DNA of 64,000 nt from NCBI RefSeq assembly GCF_037893015.1, contig NC_133658.1, forward strand, positions 290,165,719-290,229,718. Direction: 5' to 3'. This DNA is from Macrotis lagotis. Lineage: Eukaryota; Chordata; Mammalia; Peramelemorphia; Peramelidae. Each line of letters begins with the position of its first letter. Within the stretch, counting starts at the first letter, position 1. Below are positions 34,285 to 44,900 of the stretch, one piece after another. The translations under genes were made by a program, and so were the position numbers. Below the pieces are notes generated by a model. It had not been told where the DNA came from. It saw nothing but the letters and a program-made list of their open reading frames with translations, and ran no database searches.

Positions 34285-34490
34285 CTTCTTGTCAACTTGT
34301 CTGCTACTACTGCATTCTGAAGATGCTTTTTTGGGAGCCTACAGAAATGAGCTTGTACCTCAATACTTAAATACAAAAAGCAACCATGTATCCATTTGCA
34401 CTGTTGGTCAGAAATATAACAAGAGGACAGCAACCTGTTACCAGGACTGTTTCTAGCTGAATTAGATATGTTCCCAACAATATTAATGCC
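34285..34490. repeat. Unclassified dispersed repeat, copy 2
   Basis: CTGAAGATGCTTTTTTGG, GAGCCTACAGAAATGAGCTT, AATACAAAAAGCAACC and TTTCTAGCTGAATTAG match 12,395-12,630 in the same order and orientation. Family unknown. Confidence 0.55.
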
Positions 34491-34544
34491 ACCTGCCTGC
34501 ATATGTCTCATTTGTTCAGTTGATTCTCTCAACCAATTTAGGGT

Positions 34545-34680
34545 GATAACAAAGCAGAGGCTTGTTGAGGCTGAGACTGGCCCATCCATATACAGCTAGT
34601 GTCAGAGACTGAATAGGAACCCAGGTGTTCCTGAGTCCAAGACCAGCACCCTTGTCCTGAGCTGCCAGCTATCCAGTCAT
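34545..34680 (-). mobile_element. Diverged SINE
   Basis: Antisense body: CATATACAGCTAGTGTCAGA, AGGAACCCAGGTGTTCCTGA, GTCCAAGACCAGCACCC. Confidence 0.6.
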
Positions 34681-35194
34681 CTCCAGTCCTGGAGTCAAAA
34701 CTTTTTGACCTTGGTAGGGTCTGCCCAAATGAGTCCTCTACAAAGGTTTGAGCCAGGGGTTCTCTTGCAGAACTAGAGGAAAACAAAGGTTCCTCTATTT
34801 TCTTCCTCTGGGCATAAAACCTCAGAATTAAAATCTCAGAGGTCAGGAAACCAAATGTTTATGAATAACCTTGAAACCGGGCAGAAAGTTTATCCATTTG
34901 GGAACTTTCCTTAACTCCTCCACCCAAATAAGAATACTCAGCCTGGCACTCACTTGCTCAGCACGTCCCTTGTGCCCCACTTCTTTCCCCAGAATTAGGT
35001 CTCAGGCAGTCTTCTTATCCATTAATTCATAAGAACTGAGACCATCTGTGTTAGCTTCTCCTTAAAATCCCAGCTGGTACCCGGGCATTATTGAGTGGGT
35101 CTATGCACAGGAGTATGACCCCAAACGGGAAGAAGCAATGTCGATACCCTCTGGTGTTAATGGGGCAAGTTGCCAAGGTCTACCCAGAGTTCCT

Positions 35195-35335
35195 GAAGAT
35201 GGGTAGGTCATGGTGGAGAGGTCTGACAAAAGGTGATCCACTGGAGAAGGAAATGGCAAAGCACTTCAGCATTTTTAGCATCAAAACTGGTCCATGAAGT
35301 CAGAGTTGAACCCAACAGAATGACAATCCAGAAAC
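35195..35335 (+). mobile_element. RTE (BovB-like) 3' end fragment
   Basis: TGATCCACTGGAGAAGGAAA, TGGCAAAGCACTTCAGCAT and GTCCATGAAGTCAGAGTT resemble the RTE/BovB terminus that also forms SINE tails here. The short open frame at 35,091-35,297 overlaps it and is not a gene. Confidence 0.6.
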
Positions 35336-35520
35336 CAGTAGTATGTACCCACTTACCTTCCTATCCTCCTTCAAAAAAAAAAAAGGAAAGATGGAGGTTA
35401 TGGTTTCCAAGCTGTACAAATCAGCTGCAGGAAGAATAGTGCATACCACAACCTGAGGAGGCTATGGGTATGGACAGGGACCAAGACAAAGTGATAAACA
35501 TCGTCTAGGGACCAAGTTTC

Positions 35521-35677
35521 TTTTTTTTTCTAAGTTTTTTTTTTTTGCAAGGCAAATAGGGTTAAGTGGCTTGCCCAAGGCCACACAGCTAGGTAAGTGT
35601 CTGAGACTGGATTTGAACCCAGGTACTCCTGACTCCAGGGTTGGTACTTTATCTACTGCGCCACCTAGCCACCCCTG
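35521..35677 (-). mobile_element. WSINE-type SINE
   Basis: Full length, poly(T) on +, flanked by GGGACCAAGTTTC at 35,508-35,520 and 35,678-35,690. Perfect duplications imply a young copy. Confidence 0.95.
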
Positions 35678-35829
35678 GGGACCAAGTTTCAAAGGCAGGT
35701 CAGAGAAGCCCCTACCCTCACACTCTTCGCCCCAACCCCCACAGACACAAAGTCCTTAGTGATGACCATGCAGCTTTCTTAATGGAAAACAATCGCTGAA
35801 GTTGGTGCATTTCAAGCACTTTAGCCTTC

Positions 35830-36570
35830 TAAGACACCAGACTGCTGATGAAAAAACCCATATTCCATGGGCGCCATCTTAATGAGGCCAAATTTCATAT
35901 GCTTGCAAACTTTTCCCCCTCCTCCCTTCACCCCACCCTACCCCACCCCCTCAATAAAAGGTTGCATCAGAAGGAGATATTTCCATAATTTATAGTATGG
36001 GCATTTCACTGGGGAAAAGCGCTAATCTGTACTTACAGATACATTTAAGAAAATGCATCCTCCCACAATCCTGTGCCATTTATGACTCTTGGCACAAGCC
36101 GCAATACTCAGTCTTCAATTAAGGGACACCTTAGGGTTCATTATCACACAATTGCTCCCTGTGAACCATGCCAAATGCTGTTTTGGCACAGAGCTTGGAA
36201 GATGAATTAGAAGGAAGTCTTCTCTGTAATGCCCTCTCCCCAATTCCCATTCCCATCATCAGCATTTATGCCCTCCTTTTGCTCACCCCCTCCCTTCTTT
36301 TTTTCCAAGTGGCTTTTATTATTCAATCTCTCAACGTCAAACTCGATTCTCTAGAGGTGTATTTAAAGATGCCATATCCCCATTTTTTCTTCCGGCTTTC
36401 AATATGCCTCAAAATTGCTGCAGATGGGATTCTCTCTACACCCCTTTCTGACCTATCAGGGCCACAGATGCCTTTTTTTTCGGGGAGGGGGAAGAGAGGA
36501 AACAGGCTGGGGTCTAGAAAATAGACAAGAAATGTACTCAGAGTTCTAATAAGGAGCTTATCAAGGAGCA
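35830..36570. promoter_or_regulatory. Candidate conserved noncoding enhancer downstream of FUBP3
   Basis: About 740 repeat-free bases with dense developmental-type motifs: GCCATCTTAATGAGG, TTTCATATGCTTGCAAAC (octamer-like), GCGCTAATCTG, CTTCAATTAAGGG and TTTATTATTCAATC. Adjacent DNA is full of SINEs and L1. Open frames here (36,168-36,524 on +) look incidental. Constraint is inferred from composition, not alignment. Confidence 0.45.
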
Positions 36571-37514
36571 CCTAGATCAAAAGGATATTCCCCTATAAGA
36601 CAGGGAGAGTGGCAACATACTCAAATTTTAAGCATAGAAATTTGCCTTTAACATCACTTCTGGTCCCAGGAAGAAAAAAAGCAGGTGGTTAAAAAAATAC
36701 AAGGCAGAAGTATTTATTCTTCCACTACACTGCTCTACTTTCTTGATTCAGAGACCATTTGGCCTCTAGCTGCAACTATACATCTCATCACTTGAATAGA
36801 TCCATTCACAAGAAGTTCCCCCAAAGTAGTGAGAAACCTGTTTCCCACCATAAGTAGGGATCAATGTGGTATGTAGCACCACCTCCAACTGAGGAGCATC
36901 ACCCAAATCTATTATTCTGAGAACAAGCAGCAGGACTCACAAGAACTGCAGATTCAGTTAATTATTTTATATACAATTAGAGGACTGTCTAAAATGATGA
37001 CACAATACACACAATCAGATGATTATGTATGGAGAGACAGGTTAGCGGAAAACATGGAGCAGACAATATAGGCTTTGCTGACTTAGCTACAGGAAAAGTG
37101 TGTTTATACAATGGAGGATTGGATCAAAACCCCTTGATATTACTCCCATAAATTAATCTTCAAGATCCACTTACAATGACAGCCATTCCATATGAGGAAA
37201 CTCTAGTTATTAACTTCTCAGTGTCATGCCATTTCAAGAGATGCTTAGATGTGACAGGTAAGAGGGGTTGATTGTAATTAAGGCTCTCAAGTCAATAACA
37301 TCAAATTATACAAATCCATTAAAATGAAATTAGTTTAACGAAGTAGATATAAGTCTATGTAGTGTAGCAACTAAGTTGTAGATAATGTAATGTGAGTCAG
37401 TCATCTAAGAGCAGGCAAGCAAGCATTCCTGACCTCTTTCCATTTGGGGTGTCAATGGAAAGGGGAGGTACTAAGAAAATGCAAAATAAAACAGACTAAA
37501 AACACTTCACCCAC
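36571..37514. other. Repeat-free FUBP3 downstream flank
   Basis: Unique, AT-rich and free of interspersed repeats; 36,960-37,480 contains further homeobox-like clusters (ATTGTAATTAAGGC, CATAAATTAATCTTC). No coding signal. Confidence 0.4.
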
Positions 37515-38914
37515 AAGAAGCCTTGTGGAAATTTTATTATATAGAGTGTAAAATGCAACTGTCAGTCAAATAAAAAGAACATTTTGTTTTAAACACCATG
37601 CTCAACATTATTTAATTGCATTTTTTTATAGTTAGACATTTCAAGCATTATAGGGAAATAAAACGAAAGAGAAAAAACCGAACAGTAAATTCAGTACATT
37701 TCAAAACGGAATGTCCCTCAGGTCAATTAAAAATGCAAGAAAAAATAGTTTCAGTTCCGTTTTTTTCTTTTAAAAATACAGTTATCTGTACAAGAAAACA
37801 CTAAACATAAGAAATCATAGTATCCCTTTTATTAAATCAAAATTATTTATCGCATACTGTGGTTAATACTAGAATTATTTATTTTTTCTAAGTAATTTGA
37901 CAAATATTAGATATGAAAATATTTGAAAGAAAAATGAAAAAAGCAAAAAACACCTTGGAATTAAAAAATAGTTACTACCTTATATATGTTTTAATGTTCC
38001 ACAGTGTTAAAGTTACTAGTAGCTGATTTATCTTTAATATTAAAAATAACAGTATTTATATTTCTGAGAGCATAGAGGAAGGTTTTTAAAATTTTTTAAA
38101 ATAAGCTTGGAGGTCTTAGATACACAAATGCAACCCAAAATGGACATGTGAAAAAAAAGTATTGCTAAAAAAAATTACATGTTTTTATATTACCCCTTTA
38201 GACTCTAGAAATTATACAAACCCTACAAAATGTCCCCCCTCCCCTAACCTGTCTGACAGCAAAACAGTTAACTGTTTCAATACAGAATTCACATAATTAA
38301 TTACAATACATAATGTAGTTTTTTTTTAAAAAATGCAATAAAATCAGACAGCCAAAATAAAAGAAATTAGAAGTAAAACATTTAATAATGCATTTACATA
38401 TTTAAGAATATTTAAATACTGTTTAAAAATTTTTTAGGATTTGTTACATAACACCTAAGACTTCCAAGCCACTTTGTTGCAACAGAAAAGATCAAAAAAG
38501 AAAGAAACACGCCAAGAAAAAAAAAAAAACAAAAACAAAACAAAAACCCCAAACAAAAAATATTCCCATGTTTGAAATGTCACTACTCTGGGGAACATTT
38601 TGGTGCCTAGAAATTGCAGACATTGTTCCAAAAAGAACCCCAAAGTTTACAAATTTGGAAGTAACAATAAAACAAAACAATACCCCCAAAAAACAAAATC
38701 AAAAGATTACCAGCATTTTCATGAAGTTTAGTATATTACTAATTTTTTTCCTGATTTTTAGAAAAGTTCAGTATAGATTATTCTACAACTAGTGTTTCAC
38801 AAAAACGAACAAAAAAATCTTCATCAAAAGGCTGCAAATCTAGAAACCTCTGTTACAAAAAGGTTTTCTTTCACAATGATTTCAAGGAAAAAAAACTGCC
38901 ATAAGGACATTGTT
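37515..38914 (-). other. FUBP3: FUBP3 3' UTR
   Basis: About 1.4 kb of very A/T-rich, SINE-free sequence follows the stop codon on the minus strand. It has many AUUUA-type pentamers, U-runs and an internal run of A. No interspersed repeat is visible, unlike the flanking introns, which fits a retained transcript end. The 3' limit rests on the poly(A) signal at 37,533-37,538 and is approximate. Earlier AATAAA motifs (for example 37,828-37,833) could give shorter forms. Confidence 0.75.
37533..37538 (-). terminator. Probable FUBP3 poly(A) signal AATAAA
   Basis: A canonical AATAAA on the minus strand. It is followed about 20-50 bases on by a GU/U-rich stretch (TGTGGGTGAAGTGTTTTTAG), the usual downstream element. 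It is the most distal such signal before the sequence changes character, so cleavage near 37,505-37,522 is likely. Confidence 0.6.
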
Positions 38915-38923
38915 CTACTGCTC
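38915..38923 (-). CDS. FUBP3: FUBP3 last coding segment: two codons and stop
   Basis: Only GAG CAG TAG is coding, following a good acceptor (TTTTCCCTCTACAG). It supplies the Glu-Gln that ends human FUBP3 after AHSQ. The rest of this terminal exon is 3' UTR. The extreme shortness explains why an ORF scan misses it. Confidence 0.92.
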   Translation of the reverse strand, partial: EQ

Positions 38924-41900
38924 CTGTAGAGGGAAAAGAAAGAAAAGTTATTTCCTCGGTAGATTTTTTCGAAGTATGTACTTCTGAACATTTCTCCCCA
39001 GGGTGGGTGACAGGTCACTCTTTCCTCTCCCTCTGAGACTGTATCAGGCATCCAAACAGACAAGAGAGCCAATGTACAAAGAAATATCTCCCTCCACTCC
39101 ATGGGACTGATGTCATAGGGTATGGCAAGATAAAACCTTGCTTTTCTTCTAAATGGGGAAATAAAATAGGGTGAGAGAGAAGTAGAAACACTTCCTAGCT
39201 TGTGGTCATTTGGAAAGCTCAGCTTCTCACTGCTGCTGAATCCTCTAGGCAGTTGCTGAGGAAGTCATCCATGGGGCCCAAAGCCCACTGAGGTGGCCAT
39301 TATTTGAGTCACTGGACACCATGGTTTACATTGCAATTAAAAGGAACAAGAAAACTATATTTTTCCTTTAAATTGCCTGATAACTGGTCTAAATACTTAA
39401 CAAAATTGCTAATTATCAAACTTTAGAAGTTGGAAACATGTAAGGCTGAGGAAAATCCAACTTTGGGCCTCTCAGCTCTGCCTCCAAGGAGTAGCCAATA
39501 TAGAACCCTCTTTGACATGACTTGGGAGGTGCTTCAGGAGCTGAAACAAAAGTTAGGACTAGATAATCATTATTATTAGACACCTTTCTAAACCAAGTGA
39601 TAGAAATTTAGCCAGCTATTCTGAAGCCAGAAAGCATCAAGGAGTGGCAACTTGTTCAGCATGGCAAAAGCGTTCAATTCTTCACATTCCCTATGTGGAG
39701 GTGCCTTAGAAAACCTATGTACTTTCTTGATTGTATTGTATACAACTGATTAAATTGATGGCAATTTATTAAGCCAAATGGAGGAGTCGCCCCACTAAAT
39801 TACAAAATTAATTCCAGTTATCTTTGGTCCAAAAGATTTCTTTATAGATAGAGTAAGAAAGCCGGAGTTCTGAAAAGTGGCTACTAAGATTTCTCCTGAT
39901 TACTCTAAATGCCCCAGCTGATATTTGCTTTTTTGTTCGTGTCCAAGTTTTATAAAGACCCAAATATCAGGATGGAGAAAAAAACAGGGGACAATGAAAA
40001 CTGGTTGACTAAGAGGTCAGAGCTTCAATGGGGAGGCATGCCAATGTTGCACTCACTCACCAAAACTATTCTAAGATGGGGGAGGAAGAGACAGGACCGA
40101 AGTACACACTGCTGTGTTCAAGGGAATACAGACCTGGCTGTGGGCCTGAGCTTGCCCTAATGTTTGCCCATAATAAGCGGCTTGCTGTCTGTAATACTCC
40201 GCCCAGGCCATTGTGTAGTCCGGTGGGGAACTTGCCTGAGAAGCTGCACTGGCGGCATGGCCTGATTGACAAAGGAGGAAAGACAGATTATCTGAAGGCA
40301 CCCATACCAGTGCATTCAAGAACAAGCCATATCAGCTAAAAAACAGTGTTCAAATCTAACTGTTTCCTTTTCTAAAGTGTTGTTGGACAAGAGGAAACAT
40401 TGCTCATATCTCCTGATATTTCAGTTTTGAAGAGTTGGATGGTCACAAGGACCTGATTGAAGCTGGCTTGCTAATGGGTGCAAATTACAAATACTTAACA
40501 AAAAAAATGCCGCCCTTTCCATTGCTGTCTTACCACTAACAATTCTTTAAAAAAACCAGCATCATTCAGCCATTCAGCTACTTCCCTTTAGTAATCCCCT
40601 TTTCTTTTCACATCCAAGAACTTCTCAATGAGAGGGGAAAATTTATCATTTCCCTTCACAGAAAATCCCTAAAGCCTAAATTTTTAGTTTACCCAACTTC
40701 ATCAACCTTCAACTTGAGCTCTCACAATTAGCAGGTGATGTGAATCAGGGTTTCAAACCAAATGAAATCTCAATTTAGTTTATAGAATATTTAATTCATC
40801 TACTCCAATCATTTAAGAAAATTGACCAATTTGGCTCTGATTTGAATTGATTTACTATGTGTTTTTAAGACTGATTTGGTTTGTGATTGTTATATGATTC
40901 AGAAAGACTTCAGGACTCTAAGGCAACCACCACATTTTAGAGACAAGTCTAAGAATTCAGGTTACTACACTTACTTCTACCTTTTCTCTTTCACCTAGCC
41001 TACTGCTGGCTCAATGAGAATCAGCTGAATAAAAATCAGCATAGGAAAGGGATGCTATTGTGTATTTCCATACCGGCTGAGATGCAATCTGGATGGTTAC
41101 AACTCTGCTTTGGCAAAAAGTCAAGAAGAAAAAATGGGGAACAAAGTTGAGGTATTGATACGAAGTTCCTGAGGAAAAGTGGTGAGGAAAAGAGGATGCT
41201 CTGTCCACAGTAAATTAAAATGTGCTCAGGAGGGACAAGAAGGCACTCTGTCATTGGTCATCTGCCTTTGAAGAAAGCCACTCACTCTGTTTTTTGTAAT
41301 AGTCCTCCCATGCCTTGCTGTAACCAGGCTGGCTGTTCTGCTGCTGGCTCTGCTGGCCTGTTTGAAGAGGACAAAAACAATCAGGCCAGTGAGGAAAGGA
41401 GGGTTTTTTTCCTCCTGCCTAGCTACTGCCCAGAGCTTCTTGGTGCATTTTTTATCCACACCAACAAGCCTATGTAGTACACACCTCACAATAATGTTTT
41501 GGGTACTTTCAGTTTTTTGGGGGAAAAAGAGGCAAGAGATTTAGTTGGAAGAGGATGGAGGATAGGTCGAAAGAGGAAGAGAGCAAGATGTGAACCTCTA
41601 TTCAAAAAAAATAAACAATGAATTCTGGCCCATGGTTATATGGGGAAGGGGTGCAAAGAGGTTCTTCTAGGTTAGATATGGAGCATAGGAGGTGAGTTAA
41701 AGGAGAAAGGAAGATGGTCCCTAAGACAGAAAGAAAACAGAATAGGCTGCTATGAGGGCAAAGAAGCATCCTAATGAAATGTGTCAGGGAGAAGGCTTCA
41801 GAGACATTGGCTATGGATTACTTTGAGGTAATTTAGCATTCAATACCTTAAATGAGAACAGGTAATGGACAGAAGGGTAGAGAGAAACTGAGAGGCAGAG

Positions 41901-44900
41901 TTGGGCTTTTATTTACAGAGTCAACTGAACTTCAAACAGGGAAAGAGAACAAAATAACACAACATAAACCTTTCTCTTCTATACAACTGGACAAATAGAC
42001 CTGCAAAACTTGCAGAGAAACTGAGTATAGGAAATCAAAGAATACCAATCCAAACACTAATCTCACTTCCCCTTGTTCCCCAACCCACAATTCAGTAAAA
42101 ATCAGACTGGAAAGGCTATCATTCTATCCAAAAGTCACTAATATACATCATATTCCTATTCTATTCCAAATTCCTTTTTTGGGGAGAGGAGATGGAAGGT
42201 TCCTTCAAGGGAAGACAGACACACACATAAAGACTTTCTCATTCCTGGTACATGTCCTACACTGCAACATAAGATACAAAGGGCTTTGAATCAGTGAGGA
42301 TTAGGGGTGGGGGAGGGGGTAAGGATATTGTTAAACAAAATACATTGCCAGTGTGAAATGGGTGGAGGGAAGAAAGTAGTAGTATCCTGTCCAGGGGTAT
42401 GAAAGAGGGTTAAAAGACACGACCAAGCCATAAGGCAGGATCTTTCTTTCTGCTGCGGTCAGTGCTGGCTTGAGTATCCACCTGCTAGTACCAACAAAGG
42501 AAGGGACCTCCTTCAATGCCTTTTATTAGAATTACAGTCCAAAGTAGGCTGAAAGCACTAAAAACATTTCTTGGCAAAATGTGTTACCCATCAGTTAGTT
42601 TATTCAGGATTGAAAACAAGCATGAGGAGGATAGGGTCATTACACACACTGTATTCGTGTCCATGTGCATGTGTGTCTCAGTGTCTGTCTGTCTGTCTGT
42701 CTCTCATGCTGTGGTTCTCTGAAAAGGTCAAGTGGACTGAGAAGATGAATGGCAGACAGAAATTCACTACTGGATAAGGTTAAGAGAGTGGGGTCAACAT
42801 TCCTCCACCTCCATCCTGGAAAGATTTCCTTTAAAAATTTCAATAAAAAAAATTTGGGATGTAGAAAATAAGGTTTTTCAGTTATAGGTATTTCAGTAGT
42901 TTCTGAAAGAGTAAGCCTTCTATGACTTGGCAAACTCTCCTGGGCCTAACTGGGAACCACCTTGATCTTCAGTCGGGGGTAATGCACTAAAATCTGTTTT
43001 AAAAACTATACCAGGGGTGGCTAGGTGGCACAGTGGATAGAGTGCTGGCCCTGGAGTCAGGAGTACCTGAGTTCAAATCTGGCCTCAGACACTTAATAAT
43101 TAGCTAGCTGTGTGGCCTTGGGCAAGCCACTTAACCCCATTGCCTTTCAAAAGCCTAAAAAAACAAACAAGCAAAAACCTATACCACTTTACCTATGGAT
43201 GGCTATCACAAAGCTCTTACCCACATTTTTCTTTCTCTTATCCTTGGGGGAAAAAAGTCAGAACTGACTGGCAAGGGGTCTAAACATATCTATTCTTCTG
43301 GGTGTAGTGTTCAGTATTTGTATCTACCATAGCACAGAATAGGAAAAGATCAGCTAGGCTTTGGCCACCAGCTAAACCAAAAGTTGCTCTCTTCTAGTCA
43401 AGGTACAGTCATATTCAGAAAAACAGCTATTTTTTTTGGGGGGGGGACACCTTTTCTGGCATTCTGGGAAAGAATATCTTATTCATCAAAGATATGTGAA
43501 AACTGTGACATCTGGTTAAGCATATAACCAACCTAAATAATAAAATATAAAACCTTAAAAATAAAAGAAGGGGAGCTCTTTGATGAGGGAACAGGGAAGT
43601 ACCTGGACTCCCATCACCAGGTTAGCAAATGGGGAAATCAGGACTAGAACCTGATTGACTTTGGAGTCCTGTTAACTCACATCTACTGGAGTATTTATTT
43701 GTGAACTAGGGAATTCAGGATTCCTGAACCAGCATTTTCCCCATTTCTAAGCCAATAACCTTAGAAACAGGACTGCTTCATTTCCATTGGGTAGGGGCCG
43801 TATCACTTGATATAAAGACCAACAGTATGCTGAAGGTCATAAAATCTGGAGTCAAAATGAAGCTTCCCAAAGAAAAACAGGCTAAGATTTTCAGTATGTT
43901 GAAGAAATCTGATTTTTACCAGGGATGATAAAATAGGAAAAAATCTCTGGAACAGCTGGAAAGCAGCAGTGACACATTCTAAATATCAATAAAACACAAT
44001 GATTAGAGACAGCTAAATTTGTTTTCAGATTTGGGGACTCATTTGACTCTGGAATGAGAATATGGGGGGGAAAAAAGGTCATTTTAGTTTTCAGACTGAA
44101 AAAGGATTTTCAAAGGGTCTCCTGAGCTGCAACCAATTATGGGGAACATGGACTGGGAAGGTTGGACAAGCTTCCTCAAAGAGGACTCACACAACTTTCC
44201 ACCTCAAAAATCAAATTCTTTTCCCCTAAAATGTAAGAAAGATTAAACATCAGATTAATGGCTACTATTTTGTCTCCCCACCTTGCCCCTAACTATCCCA
44301 ACTCCCAAAATTCCACCACATTTGCTCCACAGGATGTGTAGACAACTTACTGATATTGATATAAGATAGGTACAAAAAAAGGGGAGATTGTCATCTACAG
44401 CAAAGAGAGGGACCGAAGAAGACTAGCCACAAAAAGTTAGTGTTCTTGGGGAGTTCTGTGTTTAAATCTTTTCAACATGAGACCCACTAAATAGCAACTG
44501 TGTAAGTGTAGTTTGGTCCAAAAGAATCTCTTAAGTCTTGTGAAATAGGGTATTTATGACCCATTCATGAAGGACAAGTGCTTGGTGACTATTAAATAGA
44601 ATGAAACAAAGCCAATAAACTTGGAAAGTGACTATAGAAAGCAGAAAAGAGGCATCAGTTCATTCCCACCCCAGAGAGCTACAGCAAGAGAAGTTGATTC
44701 TTCTCTTCTAAGCTTTGTCCACCACCTTTTCCACATCCTCTCGCATATCACTAGTCTGCAAACAAGGCCATGGCTCTTGTGTGATCTGGGGGAGAGAGCA
44801 ATTGGGACCTGACTGTTCCAGCTCCATTTCTGTTCTCCAATTTTTGGAAGCAACAGTTAACTAAAGATACATATCTTGGAATAGCAAAAGCACAGATGGT

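Noticed and set aside
34257-34589. 110-codon frame on -
   Set aside because: Covers an unclassified repeat and a SINE; no protein similarity recognised.
35091-35297. 68-codon frame on +
   Set aside because: Overlaps an RTE/BovB-type tail and has no recognisable product.
39470-39552. Possible alternative FUBP3 terminal exon after CTTTTGTTTCAG
   Set aside because: It would add about 22 residues beginning LLKHLPSHV, unlike any FUBP ending I know, whereas the 38,923 acceptor restores the family ending EQ-stop.
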